Assembly (NCBI GenBank): GCA_934725735.1
Contig: CAKVCP010000041.1
Span: 1-16,329 of the forward strand
Source: an uncultured Thermoguttaceae bacterium
Lineage (GTDB): Bacteria; Planctomycetota; Planctomycetia; Pirellulales; Thermoguttaceae
Length of the DNA: 16,329 nucleotides
Direction: 5' to 3'
Part shown: positions 1 to 6,826 of the stretch, piece after piece
How the letters are laid out: each line of letters starts with the position of its first letter
How positions within the stretch are numbered: position 1 is the first letter of the stretch
Translations under genes and position numbers: made by a program
Notes under the pieces: model-generated
The model's database searches: none
Seen by the model: the letters and a program-made list of their open reading frames with translations, nothing else
Told to the model about the DNA's origin: nothing

Positions 1-156
1 CAGATCGTTCCGTTGCCAATCGAGGGGGCCGTATAGGTCAAACACAGATTTCCAAAGAACAATTTCCCATTCCGGTAGGCTAAGTATTTCCGTCAACGAT
101 TTCTTGAGGACAAACGCCAAACGGAACAGGAAAGCAAAATTGGGGTCGTCAATCAG
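1..156 (-). CDS. Tail assembly chaperone, frameshift extension (gpT-like part of a gpGT-type product), partial
   Basis: This is the reading frame entered by a -1 slip at the heptamer at 156-162. It stays open for 52 codons down to base 1, so the product continues outside the window. It begins LIDDPNFAFLF and contains LPEWEIVLWKSVFDLYGPL followed by DWQRNDL. The spacing of the E/W, aromatic, P and R-D residues resembles the lambda gpT/DUF4035-type extension (seen here; family match is from memory). In lambda-like phages the long gpGT product binds the tape measure while the short gpG coats it, and neither stays in the virion. There is no independent start codon or ribosome site for this segment, which argues for translation only by frameshifting. 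A separate gene with a missed start is the alternative, but unlikely given the perfect slippery site. Confidence 0.82.
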   Translation of the reverse strand, partial: MIDDPNFAFLFRLAFVLKKSLTEILSLPEWEIVLWKSVFDLYGPLDWQRNDL

Positions 157-500
157 TTTTTTTTAGTCGTTTCAAATTCGACGCCACCCTCGGGCTTGCC
201 GGAGAAGGTCGCGTTGAACATCCGGAAGAAGGGAATAATCGACGCCTCCTTAACAAGTTCCTCGTCCTCGGCGGTCAAAAGGGGCGCCCCGTCTTCGCCG
301 ACTAACGCCATCTTCGCCGCGTTGAACCCCGCCTTGTAACGCTCTTCGTAGCTCTTTTGGTCAGAAAAGAACGTAATGAAGTAATCGTTAAAGGCGAGTT
401 GCTCGAATCCGTTCAACGGGCGAATATACGCCTTTACCTCGTCGTTCCATTCTTTAATATCGATTTCCCTTCTCTCTTGTGACTGCTTTTTTATATACAT
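153..500 (-). CDS. Tail assembly chaperone, short form (gpG-like)
   Basis: This 115-residue protein sits immediately downstream of the tail tube gene, where the tail chaperone lies in siphoviruses. The N-terminal third (DIKEWNDEVKAYIRPLNGFEQ) has the form of tail chaperones, which open with a W..V.VRPL-type strand and then become helical. It would coat or deliver the tape measure protein during tail assembly in the cytoplasm. GAGG lies 7 bases before the ATG. It ends AAA AAA AAC TGA, which is the slippery site for the extended form. The tape measure gene is expected just beyond base 1. The family call rests on position, size and the frameshift more than on sequence identity. Confidence 0.82.
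   Translation of the reverse strand: MYIKKQSQERREIDIKEWNDEVKAYIRPLNGFEQLAFNDYFITFFSDQKSYEERYKAGFNAAKMALVGEDGAPLLTAEDEELVKEASIIPFFRMFNATFSGKPEGGVEFETTKKN
156..162 (-). promoter_or_regulatory. Programmed -1 ribosomal frameshift site (A AAA AAC)
   Basis: The last codons of the short chaperone read ACT AAA AAA AAC TGA. The heptamer A AAA AAC sits in the exact zero-frame phase of an X XXY YYZ slippery site, one codon before the stop. Slipping back one base lets both tRNAs re-pair on AAA and bypasses the TGA into a long open frame. The plus strand shows eight consecutive T at 157-164. I see no convincing downstream pseudoknot or well-placed internal Shine-Dalgarno stimulator. Confidence 0.85.
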
Positions 501-546
501 GGTTAAACCTCGCTATTAACGGTTATAAAAGATAGTTCAGAGGACG

Positions 547-1125
547 TCAAGCCGACGTCGCGCTCCAGGTCACGCCCTCCGGCGCCCATGTCAAAGACGC
601 TCCGTTTTTTTCGATAGTTTCGACGGGAATACCCGACGGCTGAAAAGCCAAATTTCCTGTAAAATTTGCGCCCGCTTCCGCCGTCGCGCTACCGTCTTCC
701 GTCAAAATCCCAGCCGTGCTGTAAAAGACGTCATACGTGACGCTCGCGCCAACGTCGCCGTTTTTGTACACGCCGACCATCAAGAGGCAAAGAAAAGGGT
801 CTTCGGCGTCGATCGCGCGAAGCTTCGCGATGATGCTCTCAGTGTCGGCGGTAAGAACGCTTGCAAATGTGATATTGCCCGGCGTCACCTTCCCGCTCGC
901 GTACTTCGTGACCTTCGCCAAGTCGGTAATGAAAGCGCGTTCGACCGTTTCTACCGTCGTCCCCGCCCTGTTGACGTTGGTGAAGTCGTAACTTTGCGGA
1001 ATAACGGATTGGTTAGACCACAAAAGCTTTTTATAGCTCGCGTCGGAAAGTTTTGTAAAAGATTGCCCGCTTTTCGACTGCGGGAAAAGTCCGATCATTA
1101 ACTTATTAGCCTGTTGTACCGCCAT
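547..1125 (-). CDS. Major tail tube protein (probable)
   Basis: A 192-residue, mostly beta-rich protein with no signal peptide or membrane segment. It lies between the tail-terminator candidate and the frameshifting chaperone, the fixed place of the major tail subunit in siphoviruses. It starts MAVQQANKLMIGLF and has a charged, helix-prone stretch near residues 92-107. The C-terminal 40 residues (PSGIPVETIEKNGASLTW onward) look like a small added beta domain, as many tube proteins carry. A strong AAGGAG lies 7 bases before the ATG, inside the last codons of the upstream gene, so the two genes are translationally coupled. Single copy with no sheath gene beside it suggests a non-contractile tail. 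Identification is positional; a minor tail protein is the alternative. Confidence 0.68.
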   Translation of the reverse strand: MAVQQANKLMIGLFPQSKSGQSFTKLSDASYKKLLWSNQSVIPQSYDFTNVNRAGTTVETVERAFITDLAKVTKYASGKVTPGNITFASVLTADTESIIAKLRAIDAEDPFLCLLMVGVYKNGDVGASVTYDVFYSTAGILTEDGSATAEAGANFTGNLAFQPSGIPVETIEKNGASLTWAPEGVTWSATSA

Positions 1126-1129
1126 GCGT

Positions 1130-1522
1130 TTACTCCTTCTTCTCTAAAATCTTAAAATCCATGTACCAATAAAAGGATTCTCCCAACGTGACGCCGCGAG
1201 CGTCGGGGACGACTCCCTCGTCGCTCTCAATCCATCCGTCGAGAGATCGTCCAACTAAGTCCTCAATCAGCGCCTCCACGATCGAGCGGACGCGCTGACC
1301 GATTTTAAACGCCTTCGTCTGATCCGCAGCCCGCGCCGCCATGCTGAGAGATATTTCTTTTCGTTTGCTCCCTGTAATAAAGCGAATCGTCTCACTAGAA
1401 ACTTCGCTAAACTCTATGGTAGGATTGCCGACAAATTCGCGCGTCGGGTCAATGTTCGAGTAGACTTCAAAGGATGGGAAAATCTTCTTGAGTTCATCCG
1501 CGAAATACTCGCAATAGTTCAT
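1130..1522 (-). CDS. Tail terminator / tail completion protein (probable)
   Basis: A 130-residue soluble protein with an N-terminal helix (NYCEYFADELKKIF), central strands (NPTIEFSEVSSETIRF), a long helix near residues 70-92 and a final strand (YWYMDFKILEKKE). That alpha-beta order and size are like gpU-type tail terminators, which cap the tail tube and bind the head. It sits directly before the tube gene. Its ATG overlaps the TGA of the upstream gene in an ATGA junction, with a GGGGGT stretch about 10 bases upstream. I see no diagnostic residue, so the function is inferred from size, fold pattern and position. A connector or minor neck protein is also possible. Confidence 0.5.
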   Translation of the reverse strand: MNYCEYFADELKKIFPSFEVYSNIDPTREFVGNPTIEFSEVSSETIRFITGSKRKEISLSMAARAADQTKAFKIGQRVRSIVEALIEDLVGRSLDGWIESDEGVVPDARGVTLGESFYWYMDFKILEKKE

Positions 1523-1944
1523 TTGACGATAACCCCCACTCTAAAGACGATCGCCGCGCCCGTCTTCGGGTAGACGATAAAATCCGCGAAGTAGTAGCCG
1601 ACTTTGTCAAATGGAAAGACGGCTCGACTTTCCGGAGTCCATTGGAAATTGTAATTAAGCCCGTCGGCCTGAACCGTCTCCGACTCTAGAAACGCGCTCG
1701 AATCAATCGCGAGCGAATCAAACCCCGCGACGATCTCCGCGTTCTCAATATCCGACTCGTAGGGCGTCAGCGATTCGGTAGAACGGTATATTGTCACGGC
1801 GATCGGAGCGGCGGCGATCCCTTCGGCGGTCAACTCGTCCGTCGTCGCCAAGTCTGTATTGACGTCGAAGAGGCGCCCCGCGTCGTCTTTAATCATCGCT
1901 CTAAAGGTCGGCGTCTGTTTCTGCGTTATGCTTATCGTTGCCAT
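1519..1944 (-). CDS. Beta-sandwich-like phage structural protein, function unknown
   Basis: A 141-residue protein made almost entirely of predicted strands and short turns. The N-terminus MATISITQKQTPTFRAMIKD and the C-terminus ending in GYYFADFIVYPKTG and VFRVGVIVK recall the N-terminal domains of BppU-like baseplate or fibre-bound proteins, where a G.Y...F hairpin closes an Ig-like fold. It follows the beta-helix gene by 12 bases and has AAAGGAGG about 7 bases before the ATG, a very strong ribosome site that suggests a high copy number. It overlaps the next gene by ATGA. It could be an adaptor holding the beta-helix protein on the virion, which is inference from pairing and strand content. 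I do not recognise a precise family. Confidence 0.6.
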   Translation of the reverse strand: MATISITQKQTPTFRAMIKDDAGRLFDVNTDLATTDELTAEGIAAAPIAVTIYRSTESLTPYESDIENAEIVAGFDSLAIDSSAFLESETVQADGLNYNFQWTPESRAVFPFDKVGYYFADFIVYPKTGAAIVFRVGVIVK

Positions 1945-1956
1945 TTTCCCCCTCCT

Positions 1957-3675
1957 TTAATTCGTTGTCTGAGGGTCGACCGCCCACGCGCCGACCTTCC
2001 ACGCCTTCCCTCCGGCGGCTTCTCCCCCGCCGCGATTCTCCGCCCATGCCGTCGTTATCCATACCGGCAACGGAACGACCGCGACGTCTTCCATGAATTT
2101 TATCCCGTCGCAAGCGCGGTAAACGACAAGGCCAGGATAGGACGCTTGCGCCGTCGTTTCGCTCGTTCCCTCGGTTGTGATCGTCGCCCATCCGCGCGGC
2201 GTCAACTCCTCTATCAAGACGGGCGCGTCAGTATTTAACGCCGCAACGGTGAAGATTACCCTCCCCGTTACGTCCGAATAGGCCTTAAAGTCGGTTAGAC
2301 GCGCGGAGCGCTCGACTATAACGATATTCTCGAATGTCGCCGCGTCGACGGGCTCGTCTTTCGGGACGCCTAGGTAGGCGCGAGCGTTCGCGCGAATCGT
2401 TCCGCCGTTGACGCTCATGTTTTCGGCGCCGACAAGAACGCCGTCGGCTAGTTCGACCGTCGCGGCCTCGTCTATAGTTAGGCGGTTGAATTGGGTAGAT
2501 TGGTCTATCGTTATCGAGCCGTTAGTCTTGATCCGCGCGGCGTCAACCTTCATCCAGTCGCCGGAGTACGCGGCGCCTTCGGCACATTCTAGGCAATAGA
2601 TATCCGCCGCGCTGTTTATCAACTCTCCGCCCTCGTCAAGGTAGGTTTGTTGAATAGCTCCGCCCGCGCCGTTGAGAGATACCGACGCGTTGGCTATTCT
2701 TAGCGACGTAATACTCGGCGCGTCAGAGAAGGCGACGCGCTTATTGACGACAATACGCTTGTCGGGGGGCGCGTCGAGATTCCCCTTGGTCGCGTTCCTG
2801 TAATAGCTCCACCCCTCCGCGCTGTTAAATCGCGGTTCGTCGACGGGGTTTCCTTCTGAGTCGGCGCCCGCCCAAAACGCCGCGTCTATATATTCGTACG
2901 CGCCTAACGCGTAGACGGTCGAGCCGTCTTCTAAGACGCGCCCGCGCTCGACTCCGTCCAGATCGTACCCCTTCGCCGCCGTCGTCGCCCCCTCGGCGTA
3001 CCCGGATTCTAGGGTCGGCGTAAAATCCCATTCGTTATAGGGGATAGGGTTCTCTTGGCTGTACTCGTCTAACGACGTGGGGACGTTGCGAAATGGCGAC
3101 GCGGCAAGATCGGGATCGATTACACAGTCCGTAAAGGTTCCCGTCGCCGCTATCTTGTTTTTATTCGCCGCGATTGTGCACCGGTTTAGTATTAGCGCGT
3201 TACCGTCTCCCGTCGTGTATATGCCTCTATTAAGGGATCCGATAAATGCGGAGTCTTCCGCTATAACCTCGCTATATCCGTTGAGTTGTAGCGATATATA
3301 GGTTTTCCCGGCGCACGTGAAGGTACATCGAGAGAATACGCACGCTATTTTATCATCGCCCCCCGCGCCTTGTAACACGACACGACCGTTAAAGGTCACT
3401 CCACGCGCGTTAAATCCGACTGCGTATCCTGTTCCCGGGCGAGTGTCTACTAGAAGATAAGACGCTCTATTTATTACGATCCTCGTAGCGCCCGCGTCGA
3501 TTCTTACAGGAACTTTAATGGGTAGAAAATTCGCTAGAGTAATCTCGACAACGCTTCCCGGTGGGAAGACCTCCGGGTCGGGGGTTATCAAATCCCATTC
3601 TTCCGCGTCTAAAATAGCTTGATATAACGACCCCGTCCCCGTCGCGGCGTTGTTGGTAAAATATCTTATGCTCAT
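1957..3675 (-). CDS. Right-handed beta-helix protein, tail fibre/receptor-binding candidate
   Basis: 572 residues with no signal peptide. The N-terminus YFTNNAATGTGSLYQAI (5-21) resembles the GSLR.AI opening of secreted beta-helix and Pmp-like proteins. Residues 60-200 alternate short hydrophobic strands with N, D, G and C turns (for example SRCTFTCAGKTYISLQ and LILNRCTIAANKN), as in stacked helix coils. GYDLDGVERGR (236-246) and YALGAYEY (255-262) match the terminal cap signature seen before anchor regions of secreted planctomycete-type proteins. Residues 305-470 form a second ladder of strands. The last 35 residues are rich in W and G. The gene overlaps the upstream gene by ATGA and has GAGGG 6 bases before the start. 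Its position among neck and tail genes suggests a virion fibre that binds or degrades host surface material. No catalytic residues can be assigned. Confidence 0.72.
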   Translation of the reverse strand: MSIRYFTNNAATGTGSLYQAILDAEEWDLITPDPEVFPPGSVVEITLANFLPIKVPVRIDAGATRIVINRASYLLVDTRPGTGYAVGFNARGVTFNGRVVLQGAGGDDKIACVFSRCTFTCAGKTYISLQLNGYSEVIAEDSAFIGSLNRGIYTTGDGNALILNRCTIAANKNKIAATGTFTDCVIDPDLAASPFRNVPTSLDEYSQENPIPYNEWDFTPTLESGYAEGATTAAKGYDLDGVERGRVLEDGSTVYALGAYEYIDAAFWAGADSEGNPVDEPRFNSAEGWSYYRNATKGNLDAPPDKRIVVNKRVAFSDAPSITSLRIANASVSLNGAGGAIQQTYLDEGGELINSAADIYCLECAEGAAYSGDWMKVDAARIKTNGSITIDQSTQFNRLTIDEAATVELADGVLVGAENMSVNGGTIRANARAYLGVPKDEPVDAATFENIVIVERSARLTDFKAYSDVTGRVIFTVAALNTDAPVLIEELTPRGWATITTEGTSETTAQASYPGLVVYRACDGIKFMEDVAVVPLPVWITTAWAENRGGGEAAGGKAWKVGAWAVDPQTTN

Positions 3676-4031
3676 TCCGCGCCCTCTTCTTTATGCTGGT
3701 CGTTCTGATCGGCGGCGGGCGTCTCCTCGTTAGCCGCCGATCCGTCGGAGTCAGACGACGCGGGGGCGGCTTCGGGCGTTTCGACGGTTGGCGTTAAAGT
3801 CAAGATAGAACTTGTTCCGCTCGCTGGGACGTTGACGATAGAGGCGGTGGAGTCGATGATCGCGCCGGTCGTCTCCAGGGTCGCGGCTGCGGCGTTCCTC
3901 GCCGCTTCGATTTGGCCAATTGTCAACTCGGCGCTTGCCGCGCCATCCGGGTTCCGCGCCTGAATCGAGAAGACGTAAACGGTAGAGTTCGGGATAATGC
4001 TAATGGTGACTTCGGGGTATTGTTTCGTCAT
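3672..4031 (-). CDS. Phage protein of unknown function with acidic disordered C-terminus
   Basis: I do not recognise this 119-residue protein. The first 30 residues form two strand-like stretches (EVTISIIPNSTVYVFSI). Residues 35-60 are an alanine-rich helix (IGQIEAARNAAAATLETTG). From about residue 80 the chain is low in hydrophobics and rich in E, D, P, S and A, ending QNDQHKEEGAE, so it is probably disordered. AAAGGAG lies 7 bases before the ATG. Its stop overlaps the start of the beta-helix gene (ATGA), so the two are likely made together; it could be a fibre chaperone or adaptor, but that is a guess from context only. Confidence 0.55.
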   Translation of the reverse strand: MTKQYPEVTISIIPNSTVYVFSIQARNPDGAASAELTIGQIEAARNAAAATLETTGAIIDSTASIVNVPASGTSSILTLTPTVETPEAAPASSDSDGSAANEETPAADQNDQHKEEGAE

Positions 4032-4044
4032 TGCGAGGCTCCTT

Positions 4045-4392
4045 TCATTCGCTGGTTATCTTCGTATAGAAAAGTAATCTAACGCCGGGTTTTATATATT
4101 TCCAATTCCACATTCGCGACGAGACGGCGTCGCGAATCAATTTATATTTTCGTTCGACGCCTTCGTCGTCGCGGAGGACGAGAAGGTCGCCTTGACGCGG
4201 GTACTTTTCGAGAAATTGCGCCGCGCCCGCGCTCCACGTCCTGACCTCGATCGCCGCCGGATGCTCCGGCGTGATCTCTTCCGCTTGCGCCGTTTCCGGC
4301 TTAACGACGATCTCGATCTTCTCGCCGCCCTCTCGCCAAAGCGTCGCTTTCATTCCGCGGAAGTCTGTTAGCTTAGATAGGGTGTTGTACAT
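4045..4392 (-). CDS. Head-tail connector / adaptor protein (probable)
   Basis: A 115-residue protein. After an N-terminal segment MKATLWREGGEKIEIVVK it reads TWSAGAAQFLEKYPRQGDLLVL, then EGVERKYKLIRD, MWNWKYIKPGVRLLFYTKIT. The pattern of a W-A-x2-L/F helix followed by P..GD.L, a Y-x-V/L strand, a W.W turn and a final R...Y/H-TK strand is what I know from small head-closure and joining proteins of siphoviruses with this capsid type. Such proteins plug the portal and receive the tail. It lies just after the AT-rich orphan and before the fibre pair. There is no clear Shine-Dalgarno before its ATG, so it probably relies on coupling to the gene ending 7 bases upstream. Confidence 0.5.
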   Translation of the reverse strand: MYNTLSKLTDFRGMKATLWREGGEKIEIVVKPETAQAEEITPEHPAAIEVRTWSAGAAQFLEKYPRQGDLLVLRDDEGVERKYKLIRDAVSSRMWNWKYIKPGVRLLFYTKITSE

Positions 4393-4399
4393 ACTTTTA

Positions 4400-5143
4400 C
4401 TAGCTACTGCTTACGTCAATTGTGAGTATCTTTTTAGTCGTGCCGTCCGTTATTTTGATACCTGTTATTACGCTTATTTTATTCGGTGTCGCTTGCATAG
4501 TGGCCTCGTTAAACATCATCACGTTATACACTGTTTTCGTATATGTTATAGTTGGCGGACTATCAGGTACATATTCGGTTTTTGTTTTAATAGCAATCTC
4601 TTTTTTGTGTGCAATGTCGAGAGACGACGGAATCCATTTAAAAAATTTAGGGGAAAAATAAAGAGTCTTGTTTTCTTGTGTCGATTCTCCAGCTATTTGA
4701 ACGTTAGTCACTCCCATATTTACAATAGGAATGCCTCTAAGATTAGAATCGTATATTCCAATAGATATCCCGTCGCCTGCTATGTAAGAATATACTATAG
4801 GACGTACTTCTAGGGCTTCCCATCTCCCGCGCCATATTGCATATAATGTTCTAGACGAAAAGCTTTCAGGCTGTTTAGTGTTCGGGCTTGATGCGTTCCC
4901 TAGCTGAGGCGCGTAAACCTTATACTTCTCGTCTGAAAGCTTTTCGTCTCCCTCGTATAGTTTCATCATAGCATAAAAAAGACTCCCTTCTTTATACCAA
5001 GGCGTAACTACGAACGCCGGCCTAATCTCATGGAATAGGTTCTTAACGCGGCGCATATTCTCGCCGCCTTCGGTTTTGAAGACGTTGTCGTTGACCTTCT
5101 TGAGCCAACTATAGCTTGGCGTCATCGGTTCGTTTTGGTTCAT
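4400..5143 (-). CDS. Hypothetical phage protein, AT-rich gene
   Basis: 247 residues, no signal peptide or membrane segment, not recognised. It is rich in aromatic residues and strands, with WRGRWEALEVRPIVYSYIAGDG (about 108-129) as a compact core, followed by GISIGIYDSN and a C-terminal strand-rich part with many T, I and K. Base composition differs sharply from its neighbours: bases 4501-4680 contain 63 G+C in 180 (35%), against about 57% in 5521-5580. The codons follow (many ATA, TTA, AAA). This looks like a recent acquisition. Its start overlaps the upstream protease gene by 35 bases, with AAAGGG 7 bases before the ATG. A structural or cargo role in the virion is possible; nothing in the sequence fixes it. 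Confidence 0.62.
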   Translation of the reverse strand: MNQNEPMTPSYSWLKKVNDNVFKTEGGENMRRVKNLFHEIRPAFVVTPWYKEGSLFYAMMKLYEGDEKLSDEKYKVYAPQLGNASSPNTKQPESFSSRTLYAIWRGRWEALEVRPIVYSYIAGDGISIGIYDSNLRGIPIVNMGVTNVQIAGESTQENKTLYFSPKFFKWIPSSLDIAHKKEIAIKTKTEYVPDSPPTITYTKTVYNVMMFNEATMQATPNKISVITGIKITDGTTKKILTIDVSSS

Positions 5144-6671
5144 CTGTCGACCCTTTCTTTTTCTTCCATAGAGAGGACGCGATTAACACCGCCGCCGCGC
5201 CGAAGAAGAGATTGCGGACGAATCGCCAAACGGCTTTAATCTTCTCTTCGATCATGCGAAGGATCGCGTCCCTAATTCCTTCGTTTATCTCGTTCGCCTT
5301 ACCGCTGATCGCGCCCTTAACGTCCTCTTCAATTTTCGAGGCGTACCCGTCGAACTTCTTTTCTAAAACGCCCCCTAATTTTTGCGCCTCGCTCTCAATC
5401 TTCGAGCCCATCGCCTCCGCGAGTCGTTCCGCTATCCTGTCGCCTAAGCGGTTCGCCGTCTCCGCGTCGGTCGTCCCTTCCGACGGATCGGACGGGGACG
5501 TCTCCGGCGGGTCGCTACGCGGACGCGCTCCCCAACGGCTTTCACTGTCTTCTAAAAGTCCCTTAATGGTCGCCTCGTCTCTCACGGGGGGACGCGCTCG
5601 AAAATCTTCCGCTTCGGCGGACGACGCCGCGCCGTACTCCCTCGCCTTCGCGGGGAACCGCTCGCGGAAGGTTTTATAAAGTCCGTTGTAGACGATCGCG
5701 TCCGCCTCGATCGTCGTCTTCTCGCCGCCTTCGTAAACGATCGCGCACGGAATGAGTTTCACCCCTTCGGACTTCGCGAACTCTAGCCCGCTGCTCGTCG
5801 ACGTCTCGACCTCGACCACGTTCTCCCCGTCCTCTTTGAGTTTGGCGACGTCGGGCGCGGCGTTCTTACACGCGTTGCATCCTGTCGATTTAAAGAAGAA
5901 GGTTTTCCTCGGCGTCTCTTTACACTCCGTCGCGCCTGGAGGGATCGGGCTCGCCAACTTATCAAGAGCGGTCGGCGCCAACTTCCCCCGCTTCGCCGCG
6001 ATATAGATATTGCTAACGGGGATCGCTCCGCCTTTGCTTTCGTCGCGTCCCTTCTCGCCGATGAGCCACGTTAAGACGCCGGTCAAAAATAATTCGTCCC
6101 CTTTATACTCTAAGATGCCGCTTCCCGACTGTCCCGGCACAGGCGGCGGAGAAAAAAGAACGGTCGAGCCGTTGAAGTAATCGAGCACCTTCCCCTTCCA
6201 CGCCTGAGTAAATCGACCGTCTGGAGCGCCGGAACTCACGATAAACCCGTTTATCGACGGTTTCGCGTCTTTTCCGCCTAATGCGACAAAAGGCGGGTTT
6301 ATCAAATTTTTTAAAGTTTTCGCGCTTAACTCAATAATCGCAAAATCCGCCGGTAAGTCGGCGTCGTAGTATCGCCACACAACCTTACCGTCGAGCGTCT
6401 CGCGTTCGCTGTTCGTCCAGAAGTCGACGGAGACTTTGCTCGACGTCGTGACGACGTGGTAGTTGGTCAATATATAAGCGCTCTCCCCTACCGACCCGAT
6501 GAAGGTTCCCGTCCCCCTCGCCCCCGACGCGTTAACCCGACAGCTTGCCGCGTGAGCGTCTTCGAACGTGACAGCGCGGCGGAATTCCTCCGAAAACGCG
6601 CGTATTGGAACGAAACAAAACAAAAGCGCCAAAACGACGGTTTTCTTTCTTTTCTTCAAAAATCCAAACAT
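5109..6671 (-). CDS. Exported trypsin-like serine protease fused to a thioredoxin domain, C-terminal membrane anchor
   Basis: 520 residues. Residues 1-27 are a signal peptide (KKRKK, then TVVLALLFCFVPI, cleavage after AFS). Residues 35-235 are a chymotrypsin/HtrA-like fold with a full triad: His72 in ILTNYHVV, Asp109 in ADFAIIEL, Ser182 in PGQSGSGIL. Residues 250-340 are thioredoxin-like, with CNAC at 265-268 and the cis-proline strand KLIPCAIVY near 308. Residues 345-405 are a P, S, D and E-rich linker. Residues 405-480 are long amphipathic helices, then a membrane span (about 484-501) and a KKKK stop. The body would face the periplasm, tethered to the inner membrane. It lies inside a virion-assembly operon, between decoration and connector genes, behind a terminator-like hairpin. 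Possible roles are host envelope remodelling, superinfection exclusion, receptor processing or lysis control; none is proven. GGGGG lies about 10 bases upstream of the ATG. Confidence 0.85.
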   Translation of the reverse strand: MFGFLKKRKKTVVLALLFCFVPIRAFSEEFRRAVTFEDAHAASCRVNASGARGTGTFIGSVGESAYILTNYHVVTTSSKVSVDFWTNSERETLDGKVVWRYYDADLPADFAIIELSAKTLKNLINPPFVALGGKDAKPSINGFIVSSGAPDGRFTQAWKGKVLDYFNGSTVLFSPPPVPGQSGSGILEYKGDELFLTGVLTWLIGEKGRDESKGGAIPVSNIYIAAKRGKLAPTALDKLASPIPPGATECKETPRKTFFFKSTGCNACKNAAPDVAKLKEDGENVVEVETSTSSGLEFAKSEGVKLIPCAIVYEGGEKTTIEADAIVYNGLYKTFRERFPAKAREYGAASSAEAEDFRARPPVRDEATIKGLLEDSESRWGARPRSDPPETSPSDPSEGTTDAETANRLGDRIAERLAEAMGSKIESEAQKLGGVLEKKFDGYASKIEEDVKGAISGKANEINEGIRDAILRMIEEKIKAVWRFVRNLFFGAAAVLIASSLWKKKKGSTDEPKRTDDAKL

Positions 6672-6675
6672 CTTA

Positions 6676-6771
6676 TTAAATCCCCCTTTCTCTTCTTTCT
6701 TCTCGTTTTTGGCTATTTGTCAAAGAAAACAGGATAAACAAACAAATCAGAAAAACGGCGGTTTTCTTCAT
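6676..6771 (-). CDS. Candidate 31-residue signal-peptide/membrane ORF
   Basis: A short frame reads MKKTAVFLICLFILFSLTNS, then QKREERRERGI and tandem TAA stops, ending 4 bases before the protease ATG. It has the K-rich start, hydrophobic core and charged tail of a small membrane protein or an orphan signal peptide. GGAGG sits only one base before the ATG, which is too close for a good ribosome site; an in-frame ATG nine codons upstream (6796-6798) lacks one. The 17 bases AAGAAAACCGCCGTTTT recur with one change at 6631-6647, in the protease signal peptide. It may be a leader duplicate, a remnant of an earlier gene start, or a real micropeptide. Confidence 0.33.
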   Translation of the reverse strand: MKKTAVFLICLFILFSLTNSQKREERRERGI

Positions 6772-6825
6772 TCCTCCGGCTTTCTCTTGTTTTGGCATGT
6801 TTCACAAAGAAAACGAAGAACAAAC
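6695..6825 (-). repeat. Imperfect direct repeat in the leader of the protease gene
   Basis: On the minus strand, 6825-6780 and 6743-6695 share GTTTG, then GTTTTCTTTG, then GCCAAAA, then a purine run ending GAAAG, with small insertions. Each copy leads to an ATG followed by a K-rich signal-peptide start: the small ORF at 6771 and the protease at 6671. This suggests duplication of the 5' end of the protease gene or of its leader. No consensus promoter is seen. Confidence 0.45.
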
Positions 6826-6826
6826 G

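Noticed and set aside
544..560. GACGTC...GACGTC hairpin at the end of the tail tube gene as a terminator
   Set aside because: The stem is only six pairs, covers the stop codon and is followed by a mixed rather than U-rich run. It is too weak to claim.
4271..4813. Plus-strand frame of 180 codons
   Set aside because: It lies across two coupled minus-strand genes and codes for a cysteine- and tyrosine-rich string with no domain pattern or ribosome site.
5116..5679. Plus-strand frame of 187 codons
   Set aside because: It is the antisense shadow of the protease-thioredoxin gene's helical part and linker; composition is serine-rich antisense.
6718..6723. TTGACA as a -35 box before the protease gene
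   Set aside because: No TATAAT-like hexamer lies 16-18 bases downstream; the region there is a purine run.
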